Assembly: GCA_035697485.1 (NCBI GenBank)
Contig: DASSCU010000033.1
Span: forward strand, 50,169-114,168
DNA: 64,000 bases
Source of the DNA: Actinomycetota bacterium
Lineage (GTDB): Bacteria; Actinomycetota; UBA4738; HRBIN12
Reading direction: 5' to 3'
Of this stretch, positions 8,226 to 16,646 are shown one piece after another. The notes beneath the pieces are model-generated. The model saw nothing but the letters and a program-made list of their open reading frames with translations, was not told where the DNA came from and did no database searches. Every line of letters starts with the position of its first letter. The stretch's first letter is position 1. A program made the translations under genes and the position numbers.

Positions 8226-8696
8226 TCAGAACTGGTTGTAGAAGCCCGTGCCGGCCAGTCGCTCCCGCTCTTCGGCCGAGACCTCGACATCGGCGGGGCT
8301 GAGCAGGTAGACACGGTTCGCGACCAGCTCGATCTTGCCGTCGAGCCCGTAGACGAGCCCGCTCGCGAAGTCGACCAGCCGGCGCGCGATCGAGTCCTCG
8401 GTCGCCTGCAGGTTCATGATGACCGCGGTGCCATCCTTGAACCGGTCGGCGACCTCCCGGGCCTCGTTGAACCGCTTCGGCTCGGACTTGTGGATCGAGC
8501 TCATGCCGGTCGACACGGGGCGCGGCGAGGCGATCGTGCGCACGACCCCCTCGGCCTCGGCGGGAACCTCGCGGACCGCCTGCGGACGCATGCGCCGCAC
8601 CGGCGCCGGGTCGGCCTCGGGCATGTCGTCGACGAAGTCCTCGTCCTCCTCGACGAGCCCCAGGTAGTTCAGCGTCTTCTTCCACACGCCGGCCAT
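8226..8696 (-). CDS. sepF: SepF, FtsZ membrane anchor
   Basis: SepF tethers FtsZ to the membrane and is essential in actinobacteria, which lack FtsA and ZipA. The product has 156 residues. The N-terminal amphipathic helix (MAGVWKKTLNYLGLV) is the membrane anchor, followed by an acidic Pro-rich linker. The core domain has ADRFKDGTAVIMNLQ, RRLVDFASGLVYGLDG and VYLLSPADVEV, the conserved dimer and FtsZ-binding surface. The gene lies 16 nt after yggS and downstream of ftsZ, whose DIPDFLKS tail is its expected ligand. Confidence 0.95.
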   Translation of the reverse strand: MAGVWKKTLNYLGLVEEDEDFVDDMPEADPAPVRRMRPQAVREVPAEAEGVVRTIASPRPVSTGMSSIHKSEPKRFNEAREVADRFKDGTAVIMNLQATEDSIARRLVDFASGLVYGLDGKIELVANRVYLLSPADVEVSAEERERLAGTGFYNQF

Positions 8697-8712
8697 CTCC
8701 GTTCCTCTCGTG

Positions 8713-9435
8713 TCATCGGCCAGATCTCGGCGCTCCGCCCATTTCCTCCGGTCGATCCCGGGGGCCGAACAGCGCCGTTCCGATGCGAACCATCGTAGCG
8801 CCTTCTTCGATCGCAGCTTCGTAATCCAACGACATCCCCATACTCAAGTCCACCACGTCTGGGTGGTTCTCCCGGATCGCATCTCGCAGCTCGCGCAACC
8901 TGCGAAACCAGTAGCGGGCGTCCTCGGCGCTCTCGCCGATCGGCGCGATCGTCATGAGCCCCCGCAGGCGGAGCCCCTCCACCCCGGCGACGAGGTCAGC
9001 GAACGGGGCCGTCTCGTCAGGCGATACCCCCGCCCTCGAACCCGTGAAGTCCACCTCGATCAGGGCGTCGAGGGTGCGGCCGAGCGCGGCGGCCCGGCGT
9101 GCGAGCCGGCGGGTCGCCCGCTCGCCGGAGAGCGTCTCCACCACGTCGGCGAGGGCTGCTACGTGGTGGGCGGAGCTCGCCTGCAACGCGCCGATGTAGT
9201 GCCAGCGGGCGCCGGGCACGACGTCGTGCACGGCGCGGAGCTCCCGCACGTAGTTCTCGCCGATCGCCGTGACCCCGGCGTCGACCACCCACCCGATCGG
9301 CTCGGCCGGCTGGGTCTTCGCGGCGGCCACCAACAGGACCGACCCGGGGTCGCGCGAGGCCCGGTCGCAGGCCCGCTCGACGACGGCCCGGATCGCCTGC
9401 AGGTTCTGCACCACCTCGTCTCGCCCGGCGGTCAT
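8713..9435 (-). CDS. yggS: YggS/PLPBP family pyridoxal-phosphate-binding protein
   Basis: This protein maintains homeostasis of pyridoxal 5'-phosphate and of amino and keto acids. The 240-residue single domain has the TIM-barrel fold of the alanine racemase N-terminal family. The PLP lysine lies in VAAAKTQ near residue 40, with IGENYVRE, HYIGALQ and SMGMSLDYEAAIEEGATMVRIG downstream. It sits between ftsZ and sepF, the standard actinobacterial position. It is separated from ftsZ by 168 bp containing a strong stem-loop (9498-9568). Confidence 0.93.
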   Translation of the reverse strand: MTAGRDEVVQNLQAIRAVVERACDRASRDPGSVLLVAAAKTQPAEPIGWVVDAGVTAIGENYVRELRAVHDVVPGARWHYIGALQASSAHHVAALADVVETLSGERATRRLARRAAALGRTLDALIEVDFTGSRAGVSPDETAPFADLVAGVEGLRLRGLMTIAPIGESAEDARYWFRRLRELRDAIRENHPDVVDLSMGMSLDYEAAIEEGATMVRIGTALFGPRDRPEEMGGAPRSGR

Positions 9436-9497
9436 GCGGTCATCGTGTCATGCGAGCGCGCGCGGTCACCGGGTCGAGCAGCCGCGGAGACGAGAAC

Positions 9498-9568
9498 GGG
9501 GGCGGGGAGGTCTCTCGGCCAAGAGGCGGGGGAAGGGCGCCTCCTCGCGTGGGAACCTCCCCGCCCCC
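9498..9568 (-). terminator. Large GC-rich stem-loop between ftsZ and yggS
   Basis: GGGGGCGGGGAGGT (9498-9511) and its exact complement ACCTCCCCGCCCCC (9555-9568) form a 14-bp perfect stem. The 43-nt loop contains a smaller CTCT/AGAG hairpin. The rest of the 168-bp gap shows no gene. There is no clear U-tract, so it could be a factor-assisted terminator, an attenuator reducing yggS-sepF expression after ftsZ, or an mRNA-stability element. Confidence 0.55.
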
Positions 9569-9603
9569 ACGCCCACTCGGGCCGCGCGGAGCGGGATACT
9601 CGC

Positions 9604-10776
9604 TCAGCTCTTCAGGAAGTCCGGGATATCCAGGTCCTCCTCGGCGTCGAACGACACAGACGGTTGCGACTCCTGCTCGCCGGTGATGAAGACGTCGCCC
9701 TCGTCGTCGCCCTCGTCGGCCAGGATCGACGGGAGCGGCTCGCGCGTCTCCTCTCCCTCGCCGCGGACGGGTTCCTCGAGTAGGCGCGAGAGGCGCGACT
9801 CGAACTGGTTGCCGCCAGTCGCGCTCGGTGCCACCTTGTCGAACCCCGCTGCGACCACCGTGACGCGCACCTCCTCGCCCAGCGCGTCGTCGACGACGGC
9901 GCCGAAGATGATGTTCGCGTCGGGGTGCGCCACCTTCGTGATCGCGTCGGCCGCCTGGTTCACCTCGTGAAGCGTGAGGTCGGTCGGGCCGGCGATCGAG
10001 AGCAGCACGCCCTTCGCACCGTCGATCGAGCTCTCGAGGAGCGGCGAGCTGATCGCCGCCTTCGACGCTTCGGTCGCCCGATCCGCGCCCGAGCCGAGAC
10101 CGATGCCCATCAGGGCCGACCCGGCGCCCGACATGACCGACTTCACGTCGGCGAAGTCGAGGTTGATCAGGCCGGGGGTCGTGATCAGCGAGGTGATGCC
10201 GTCGACGCCCTGGAACAGCACTTGGTCCGCCATGCGGAAGGCCTCGACCATCGGCATGTTCGGGTCGGCGACCTGGAGCAGGCGGTCGTTCGGGACGACG
10301 ATCAACGTGTCGACGGCCTTCTTCAGTTCGGTGATGCCGAGGTCCGCCTGGGTCGCACGCTTGCGTCCCTCGAAGCCGAACGGGCGGGTCACCACCCCGA
10401 TCGTCAGCGCCCCGAGGCCGCGGGCGACCTCGGCGACCACCGGCGCGCCGCCGGTGCCCGTGCCGCCCCCTTCCCCGGCGGTGATGAAGACCATGTCGGC
10501 GCCCTTGAGGATCTCTTCGATCTCGTCTGCGTGCTCCGTGGAGGCACCCTTCCCGATCTCCGGATCGGAGCCGGCCCCCAGACCTCGGGTCGTCTCGCGT
10601 CCGATGTCGAGCTTCACCTCCGCGTCGGACATGAGCAGCGTCTGGGCATCGGTGTTGACGGCGATGAACTCGACGCCCCGCAAGCCTGCCTCGATCATGC
10701 GGTTCACCGCGTTCACGCCGCCGCCGCCGATACCCACCACCTTGATGACGGCGAGGTAGTTCTGGGGAACGTCCAT
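9604..10776 (-). CDS. ftsZ: Cell division protein FtsZ
   Basis: FtsZ is the tubulin-like GTPase that forms the Z ring. It has 390 residues from ATG 10776, which follows SD GGAGGAAG and gives [20 protein letters not shown]. The GTP-binding motif GGGTGTG is at residues 103-109. The C-terminal peptide DIPDFLKS is the conserved SepF-binding tail, after an acidic linker. It is the last core dcw gene. A 211-bp promoter and leader region before it carries two promoter candidates and a tandem repeat, so it can be expressed apart from the upstream genes. Confidence 0.98.
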   Translation of the reverse strand: MDVPQNYLAVIKVVGIGGGGVNAVNRMIEAGLRGVEFIAVNTDAQTLLMSDAEVKLDIGRETTRGLGAGSDPEIGKGASTEHADEIEEILKGADMVFITAGEGGGTGTGGAPVVAEVARGLGALTIGVVTRPFGFEGRKRATQADLGITELKKAVDTLIVVPNDRLLQVADPNMPMVEAFRMADQVLFQGVDGITSLITTPGLINLDFADVKSVMSGAGSALMGIGLGSGADRATEASKAAISSPLLESSIDGAKGVLLSIAGPTDLTLHEVNQAADAITKVAHPDANIIFGAVVDDALGEEVRVTVVAAGFDKVAPSATGGNQFESRLSRLLEEPVRGEGEETREPLPSILADEGDDEGDVFITGEQESQPSVSFDAEEDLDIPDFLKS

Positions 10777-10788
10777 CTGTCTTCCTCC

Positions 10789-10804
10789 GCGAGCCGTGGC
10801 TCGC
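10789..10804 (-). promoter_or_regulatory. Hairpin abutting the ftsZ ribosome-binding site
   Basis: GCGAGCC-GT-GGCTCGC forms a perfect 7-bp inverted repeat (about 5 bp with a realistic 6-nt loop). It lies directly before the SD (GGAGGAAG, 10781-10788 on the minus strand) of ftsZ. It could modulate SD access or protect the mRNA 5' region. Confidence 0.4.
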
Positions 10805-10809
10805 TCTAC

Positions 10810-10857
10810 CTGGGGAATTGCCGTACCCACGAACTGGGGAATTGCTGTACCCACGAA
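10810..10857 (-). repeat. Two tandem 24-bp repeats in the ftsZ leader
   Basis: The copies at 10810-10833 and 10834-10857 are identical except for one C/T change. Each begins CTGGGGAATTGC and ends GTACCCACGAA on the plus strand. They lie immediately downstream of promoter candidate P2, within the transcribed leader. Each carries a GTGGGTA box on the minus strand. The spacing (about 2.3 helical turns) suits a repeated operator or RNA element. Confidence 0.7.
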
Positions 10858-10884
10858 ACCATAACCATAAACTGAAGCCTTATT

Positions 10885-10941
10885 GTTATATCTACATGAC
10901 GTAGAGTGCGGCAAGTTACTAAGTCTCAGCAGGTCCGTCAA
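10885..10941 (-). promoter_or_regulatory. Two candidate ftsZ promoters
   Basis: On the minus strand, P1 is TTGACG (10936-10941), 17 bp, TAACTT (10913-10918). P2 is TTGCCG, about 18 bp, TATAAC (10885-10890) in an AT-rich patch unusual for this genome. Both would transcribe ftsZ from a leader of roughly 100-130 nt containing the tandem repeats. The assignments rest on hexamer match and spacing only. Confidence 0.5.
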
Positions 10942-10987
10942 GTCGAGACTTCGCTCGCGCTGTTCCGTCGATGACAGTTTCGAGACG

Positions 10988-11896
10988 TCAGGGCGACGAC
11001 GAGGGAGCCCCCTGTGCCCCCCCATCGGTGCCGTGGCCGTCGATGGCGGGGTCGACAGGGGGCACGTCCGCCGACGGGTCGGGGCCCGAGAGCGGCTGTT
11101 GGGATCCGACGAACCTCGCCGTCGGGGCAGCGGGGGCGGACAGGTCGATGGAGATCAGCTCCCGCCCCTCGTTCTCGGCGTAGCGCAGGATCGCCCGCAG
11201 CGCCTGGGACTTGGCCGCGGTGTCGTCCACGATCCCATACCGGACCGCCACGTCCCCCTCGACGACGAGCGACACGCTGCCGTCCTCCGTCACCGTGATC
11301 GAGTCGACGCGTGCCCTCATCTCCGGAGCCATCGACCGCACGACCAGCCCCGCGGCTTCGATCTCCGAGCGCCCCAACCGGGATCCGGGCGCCGCGGTCA
11401 CCTCGGGGAACGCCGAGTCCCTCGGCGCGCGCCCGAGCGCGGTACCGTCGGTGGCCACCAGCTGCCTCGTCTCGCCGGCGACGAGGACGAGCACCGGTAT
11501 CCGCTCTCTCACCGAGATCGTGATCGTGGAGGGCAAGCTCCTGGCGACCGTCGCATCGAGGACCCAGGGCTCGGCCTCGAGTCGAGACTCGGCGACGCTC
11601 GTGTCGAGGTGGACGACGTTGGTCCCACGCTCGATCCCGGCGAGCCGCATCACCTGTCGGGGCGCCAGGCGTTCCTCACCCTCGACCTTGACCACCCTCG
11701 CCCCGAATATCGGGCTGTAGCTGAGGGCGACGGTTCCCGTCACGAGGGCGACGCTCGCCGCCCCGGCGATCGCCCACGGGCGGAGTCGGCGCCGACGGTC
11801 CTCGTCAAGGCGGAGCACCGGCGCGGGATCGATCGAGGCGGGGGGCTCCGGCGTGGCGCGGTCGCTCAGGTCGGTCGCCCGCTCATCCGCCGACAC
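10988..11896 (-). CDS. ftsQ: Cell division protein FtsQ
   Basis: This bitopic divisome protein has 302 residues. A cytoplasmic N-terminus of about 40 residues precedes one membrane segment ([18 protein letters not shown]). A POTRA-type segment follows ([31 protein letters not shown]), then the FtsQ beta domain ([27 protein letters not shown]). The C-terminus is Pro/Ser-rich. The start overlaps the murB stop region by 14 nt, indicating coupling in the order murC-murB-ftsQ. Confidence 0.93.
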   Translation of the reverse strand: MSADERATDLSDRATPEPPASIDPAPVLRLDEDRRRRLRPWAIAGAASVALVTGTVALSYSPIFGARVVKVEGEERLAPRQVMRLAGIERGTNVVHLDTSVAESRLEAEPWVLDATVARSLPSTITISVRERIPVLVLVAGETRQLVATDGTALGRAPRDSAFPEVTAAPGSRLGRSEIEAAGLVVRSMAPEMRARVDSITVTEDGSVSLVVEGDVAVRYGIVDDTAAKSQALRAILRYAENEGRELISIDLSAPAAPTARFVGSQQPLSGPDPSADVPPVDPAIDGHGTDGGAQGAPSSSP

Positions 11897-12812
11897 GATC
11901 GAACCCCCCGATCAATCGGACCTCAGGCTCCAGCACGACGCCCGTGCGGGACTCCACCGTCCGCCGGACGAGGTCGATCAAGGCGAGCACGTCCTCGGCG
12001 TGGGCTCCCTCGTCGGCCACGATGAAGTTCGCGTGCTTGGTCGAGACCTGCACGCTCCCGACCCGGGCGCCCTTCATCCCGGCTTGCTCGATCAAAGGTG
12101 CCGCATGCCCGTCGACCGGGTTCTTGAACACGCTCCCGCAGTTCGGCTCGGCGAGCGGCTGGGTGCGCCTCCTCCACGCCCGTGCCTCGTCCATCGCGGC
12201 TCGGATCGTGACCGGATCGCCCGATCGCAGCTGGAACTCGGCACCCGTGACGACGGCGTCGGACGGCAGCTCGGAGTGGCGGTAGGAGAACCCGGCCTGC
12301 GCGGCGGGCACACGGTCCACGCGCCCTTCCTCCAGCCGGAAGACCTCGACATCGAGGAGCACGTCGGCCATCTGCCCCCCGTGCGCTCCGGCGTTCATCT
12401 TCACCGCTCCCCCGAGGGTCGCCGGGATGGCCACCCCGAAGGCCAGGCCGTCGAGCGCGTGCCGGAGGGCGACGCCCGCCAGCGCAGGAAGCGGCATCGA
12501 CCCGCCCGCGGTGAGCCGCAGGCCGTCTCGCGCCACCCACCGGTAGCCACGCCCGAGTCGAAGCACGAGGCCGTCGAACCCGCGATCGGAGACCAGCACG
12601 TTGGATCCCTTCCCGATCACGACGTACGGGAGATCGTCTTGCGAGACCGCCTGCGCGACGGCGACGAGATCGGCGTCGGACTCCGGTTCCAGGTAGAGGG
12701 CCGCCGCTCCGCCGATGCGGAACGTCGTCAGCGGTGCCATCGGGAAGGACGTGCGGAGCCGATCGCCGCACGCGGCCCGAAGGATCGCCTCGGCTCGGGC
12801 GCTGTCGCTCAT
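11883..12812 (-). CDS. murB: UDP-N-acetylenolpyruvoylglucosamine reductase
   Basis: MurB is the FAD-dependent enzyme that reduces UDP-GlcNAc-enolpyruvate to UDP-MurNAc, the second committed step of peptidoglycan precursor synthesis. It has 309 residues. FAD-binding motifs include TFRIGGAAALYLEP, VIGKGSNVLVSD and IPATLGGAVKMNAGAHGG. The catalytic region has GSVFKNP, which contains the proton-donor Ser, and LIEQAGMKGARVGSVQVSTKHANF. It overlaps murC by 4 nt (12809-12812) and ftsQ by 14 nt. Confidence 0.97.
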   Translation of the reverse strand: MSDSARAEAILRAACGDRLRTSFPMAPLTTFRIGGAAALYLEPESDADLVAVAQAVSQDDLPYVVIGKGSNVLVSDRGFDGLVLRLGRGYRWVARDGLRLTAGGSMPLPALAGVALRHALDGLAFGVAIPATLGGAVKMNAGAHGGQMADVLLDVEVFRLEEGRVDRVPAAQAGFSYRHSELPSDAVVTGAEFQLRSGDPVTIRAAMDEARAWRRRTQPLAEPNCGSVFKNPVDGHAAPLIEQAGMKGARVGSVQVSTKHANFIVADEGAHAEDVLALIDLVRRTVESRTGVVLEPEVRLIGGFDRVGG

Positions 12813-14242
12813 CCGTCGCCGCCTCCCCCCAGCCGCTCGACCGCCGCGTCGGCGAGCATCCAGACGTCGCCGCAGCCCATCGTGACGACGAGGTCTCCCT
12901 CGCGGACCTCCCGATCCAGATAGTCGACCACGTCCGCGCGGTGGGGCAGGTAGACCACGGGAGTCGAGGGTGACGCCAACGCGACGCCGTCGACGACCAG
13001 CCTCCCGGTCACGCCGGGGATCGGATCCTGGGCCGCACCGTAGACGTCGGTGACGAGCACGAGGTCGGCGCCGGCGACGCTCTCGCCGAGCTCTCGCCAG
13101 AGCGCCTGCACGCGCGAGTACCGGTGGGGCTGCACCAACGCGATCAGCCGCGAGGGCCGTCGACGTCGGGCCGTCTCAATCGTGACGGCCATCTCCGTCG
13201 GGGTGTGCCCGTAGTCGTCGAAGAAGTCGGCGCCGCGAGCTCGTCCGCGCCGCTCGAACCGACGATGCACGCCGGCGTATTCCCCGACCGCGGCCGCGGC
13301 ATCGGCGAGCGAGACCCCGAGCAGACCCGCGACCCCGATCGCCGCCGCCGCGTTCAAGAGGTTGTGGGTGCCGTCGACCTGCAGCCGCAGCGCCGCCTCG
13401 ACGCCCTCGCCTCCGCGGATGCGCCCGACCGCGCCGTCGGGGCCGAGCTCGTCGACGGAGACCACGAGTTCGTTGCCGTCGCCGACGCCGTAGCGGAGTG
13501 TTCCGGCTCCGGCGGCATCGTCGAGCACGGAGCGGACGCCTGGGTCGTCGCCGCAGCCGACCACGTGTTCGCACCTGGCGACGAACGCGCCGAACGCCGC
13601 CTCGATCTCCCTTCGGCCACCCGGGTAGAAGTCGACGTGGTCGACGTCCACGTTCGTGACGACGCCGACGTGCGGCCGAGCGAGCAGGAAGGAGCCGTCG
13701 CTCTCATCGGCCTCGAAGACGAAGACGTCGCCGCCTCCGCTCCGCGCGCCGCTCCCGCTCTCGTTGAGGTCGCCGCCGATCAGGTAGCTCGGGTCGAGCC
13801 CGCACCGCTCGAGCACCACGGCGATCATCGAGGTGGTGGTCGTCTTGCCGTGCGTGCCGGCGACGGCGACCGCCCGATGCCCGGCCACGAGAGCGGCGAG
13901 GGCCTGCTGCCGCGCCCACACGGGCAGGGCGCGCTCCCTCGCCGCGCGGAGTTCTGGGTTGGCGTCACCGATCGCGCTCGAGATGATCACCGCGTCCGGG
14001 GTCCCCAGCCGCTCCGGGTCGTGTCCGACCCACACGTCGGCGCCCGCCGCGACCAGCTCCCGGACCCCCTTCGAGTCCTTCATGTCGGAGCCGCGGACCT
14101 CGATACCCCGGGAGAGGAGCAGGCGGGCGAGGTTGCGCATGCCCGCCCCGCCGACGCCGATCATGTGCACCGAGCTGATCCCGTCGAGGCTCGGCACGGG
14201 CAGCGTGGGGATGCTGCCGGAGGGCGGGGCGTACGACCTCAT
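12809..14242 (-). CDS. murC: UDP-N-acetylmuramate--L-alanine ligase
   Basis: MurC adds L-Ala to UDP-MurNAc using ATP. It has 477 residues with the three Mur ligase domains: an N-terminal Rossmann domain (HMIGVGGAGM), a central ATPase with P-loop GTHGKTTTTSM near residue 127, and a C-terminal domain with YGHTPTEM and VQPHRYSR. The ATG at 14242 overlaps the murG stop as ATGA. It is coupled to murB downstream by another 4-nt overlap. Confidence 0.97.
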   Translation of the reverse strand: MRSYAPPSGSIPTLPVPSLDGISSVHMIGVGGAGMRNLARLLLSRGIEVRGSDMKDSKGVRELVAAGADVWVGHDPERLGTPDAVIISSAIGDANPELRAARERALPVWARQQALAALVAGHRAVAVAGTHGKTTTTSMIAVVLERCGLDPSYLIGGDLNESGSGARSGGGDVFVFEADESDGSFLLARPHVGVVTNVDVDHVDFYPGGRREIEAAFGAFVARCEHVVGCGDDPGVRSVLDDAAGAGTLRYGVGDGNELVVSVDELGPDGAVGRIRGGEGVEAALRLQVDGTHNLLNAAAAIGVAGLLGVSLADAAAAVGEYAGVHRRFERRGRARGADFFDDYGHTPTEMAVTIETARRRRPSRLIALVQPHRYSRVQALWRELGESVAGADLVLVTDVYGAAQDPIPGVTGRLVVDGVALASPSTPVVYLPHRADVVDYLDREVREGDLVVTMGCGDVWMLADAAVERLGGGGDG

Positions 14243-15339
14243 GCGGCGACCTCCGCGACCAGGTCCGCGATACGCTCGTCGGCATCCGGGCGCGCCCACG
14301 CGAGCATCGCCCTGGACATCGCGGCACGTCGGGGTTCGTCGTCGATGAGCGCCGCGACCCGCCGGGCGAGGACCGTCGGCGTCAACTCCGCCTCGAGCAC
14401 GACTTCGGCGCCGCCCGCGCGCTCCACCTCACGGCCGTTGGCCTCCTGATGATGCTCGGTGGCGTGGGGGTAGGGCACGAGGAGCGACGGCACCCCGCAC
14501 ACGGCGAGCTCCGAGATGGTGCCCGACCCCGCTCGTGCGACGGCGAGGTCGGTCGCCGCGAGGGCGAGATCCATGCGCTCGATGAACCCCTCGACGCGCA
14601 CGAGCAGGTCACCCGATGCCTCAGCGGCCGGCGCGACCTCGCCCTCGTGGGCGGCGCCCGTCGAGACGAGCAGCTGAAGATCGTGCCGCCCGCGGAGCTC
14701 GCCGATCGCTGCCGCGACCGTGCGGTCGAGCTGGCGGGCCCCCTGGCTTCCGCCGAACACGGACACCGTGCGGCGGTCGGTGTCGAGTTCGAACGCGCGG
14801 AGCGCTTCGGCGCGGCGATCGACGCGTTCGGCCACGACCTCGGCGATCCGGCGCCGAACGGGGTTGCCGGTGCGGACGACCCGGATGCCCGGCGGGAGCC
14901 GCTCGGCCGTCGCCTCGAACGTCGTGGCGACCGCGCCGGCCCATCGGGCGGCGACGCGATTGACGATCCCCGGCACGCCGTTCTGTTCGATCAGCACGAT
15001 CGGGGTCCGCACCCGACGGGCGGCCAGGATCGCGGGGGCGCTCGCGTAGCCCCCGATGCCGACGACCACGTCAGCCGCGCGCACCAACGGACGCACGGCG
15101 CTCGCGGACGTGAACGACATCCACAGGGCCTTCGCCGTATGCAGCGAGACCCGCGTCTGGGCCGACGCCACCCGCACCGGCACGAACGGAAAACCCGCGC
15201 CGGGTACGAGGGTGGCTTCCTGTCCGGAGGCGGAACCGACGAAGCGAACGTCGTGCCCGCGGTCGCGCAGTCGCTCGGCCACCGCGAGGGCGGGGAAGAC
15301 ATGGCCGGCGGTACCGCCGCCGCTCATCACGACCTTCAT
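14239..15339 (-). CDS. murG: MurG, lipid II-forming N-acetylglucosaminyltransferase
   Basis: MurG is a peripheral membrane GT28 enzyme that transfers GlcNAc to lipid I. The product has 366 residues. The N-terminal glycine-rich loop is MSGGGTAGHVFPALAVAE, the second is VFGGSQGARQLD, and the UDP-binding region is VARAGSGTISELAVCGVPSLLVPYPHATEHHQ. The ATG at 15339 overlaps the ftsW stop as ATGA. A much longer upstream in-frame extension is only a shadow of ftsW. Confidence 0.97.
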   Translation of the reverse strand: MKVVMSGGGTAGHVFPALAVAERLRDRGHDVRFVGSASGQEATLVPGAGFPFVPVRVASAQTRVSLHTAKALWMSFTSASAVRPLVRAADVVVGIGGYASAPAILAARRVRTPIVLIEQNGVPGIVNRVAARWAGAVATTFEATAERLPPGIRVVRTGNPVRRRIAEVVAERVDRRAEALRAFELDTDRRTVSVFGGSQGARQLDRTVAAAIGELRGRHDLQLLVSTGAAHEGEVAPAAEASGDLLVRVEGFIERMDLALAATDLAVARAGSGTISELAVCGVPSLLVPYPHATEHHQEANGREVERAGGAEVVLEAELTPTVLARRVAALIDDEPRRAAMSRAMLAWARPDADERIADLVAEVAA

Positions 15340-16646
15340 CGCGAGGTCCGTTCCCCCGCCGCGTGCTGGCGGGCGGTCTTTCCCCGCGCCCCAGCGGCGG
15401 GCGCCTCGCGACGCGCCGGCGCGCGGCCGCGTGTGCGGGACGAGCGCGCCGGCGTCGAACGTGGCACGGCCTGGATGCTCGCGCGGGCGACGCCGGCGAG
15501 GACCCCGATCCCGGCGAGCGTGACGACGAGCGCGGTGCCGCCGAACGACAGCAGCGGCAGCGGCACGCCCGTGATCGGCATCAGCCCGGTGACCGCCCCC
15601 AGGTTGATGATCGTCTGCAGCCCGATCCATCCGGTGATGCCTGCGGCCATCAGGCGCCCGAAGGTGTCCGGCGCGGCGATCGCGATGCGGACCCCGGCGA
15701 ACAGGAGCACCGCGAACATCGCCAGCACGAACAGCGCCCCGAGCAGCCCGAGTTCCTCGCCGATGATCGCGAAGATGAAGTCGGAGTGCGCGTTGGGCAG
15801 GTAGTCCCACTTCTGGCGGCTCGCACCGAGGCCGACCCCGGTCCACCCGCCCGAACCGAACGCGATCATGCCCTGGATCAGCTGGAACCCTGCCCCGTCC
15901 GGATCATTCCAGGGGTTCAGGAACGCGTCGATGAATCGGGTCCGCCGATAGGCCTCGCCGAAGATCAGGAACGCGGCGCCGGCGAGCGCGACCGCACCGG
16001 TGACGGCCAGGTAGCGCAGGCGGATCCCGGCGGCAAACATCAGCAGGAAGACCGAACCGCAGATGATCACGGTGGTGCCGAGGTCGCGCTGCAGGATCAC
16101 GAGCAGGGCCACCCCGAGCACCACCGGGGCGAGCGGGATCAGCAGGTGCACGGGGTCGTCGAGCGTGCCCCACTTCTTCGTGAGCACGGTCGCGGCAAAC
16201 GCCACGATCGCGAGCTTCATGAACTCCGAGGGCTGCAGCGTGAGGTAGCCGAGGTCGATCCACCTCGAGGCCCCGTACAGCGACGACCCCGCCGAATGAT
16301 GCAGGGCGACCAGCATCAACGGCACGAGCAGGACGACCGCCGGCACCGCGATCTTCTGCCACACGGCGTGGGGGAGCCGCACGGCCACCATCAGCGCGAT
16401 GACGCCGACGACCGCGTAGGCCCCCTGTCGCTGGAAGTACCAGAACGGGTTGCCGTCGTATCCCTGGGTCGCCGAGACCGAACCGGCCGAGAGCACCATC
16501 GTCAGCCCGAGGATCGTGAGCACCGCGGTCGGGACGAGCAGGAGCAGGACGTTGACTCGGGCGGCGTGCATCGCGGCCGCACGGGAACCGGGCGTGCGGA
16601 CCACGTGCAGGTGGTGCCGCCGCCCGGCGGACTTCCTACCGGCCAC
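15336..16646 (-). CDS. ftsW: SEDS-family glycosyltransferase FtsW
   Basis: This is the septal peptidoglycan polymerase partner of FtsI. The 436-residue polytopic protein has about ten hydrophobic segments. Conserved SEDS motifs are present: SRWIDLGYLTLQPSEFMKLA, NAHSDFIFAIIGEELG and GVPLPLLSFGGTALV. A basic cytoplasmic N-terminus and a basic, low-complexity C-terminal tail (after about residue 395) flank the core. It overlaps the murD stop by 11 nt and the murG start by 4 nt. Its place between murD and murG supports FtsW rather than RodA. Confidence 0.95.
   Translation of the reverse strand: MAGRKSAGRRHHLHVVRTPGSRAAAMHAARVNVLLLLVPTAVLTILGLTMVLSAGSVSATQGYDGNPFWYFQRQGAYAVVGVIALMVAVRLPHAVWQKIAVPAVVLLVPLMLVALHHSAGSSLYGASRWIDLGYLTLQPSEFMKLAIVAFAATVLTKKWGTLDDPVHLLIPLAPVVLGVALLVILQRDLGTTVIICGSVFLLMFAAGIRLRYLAVTGAVALAGAAFLIFGEAYRRTRFIDAFLNPWNDPDGAGFQLIQGMIAFGSGGWTGVGLGASRQKWDYLPNAHSDFIFAIIGEELGLLGALFVLAMFAVLLFAGVRIAIAAPDTFGRLMAAGITGWIGLQTIINLGAVTGLMPITGVPLPLLSFGGTALVVTLAGIGVLAGVARASIQAVPRSTPARSSRTRGRAPARREAPAAGARGKTARQHAAGERTSR

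Noticed and set aside
15339..15846. N-terminal extension of MurG (about 170 residues)
   Set aside because: The extension is Arg-rich and lies antiphase in ftsW; the family start MKVVMSGGG is at 15339 with an ATGA overlap.
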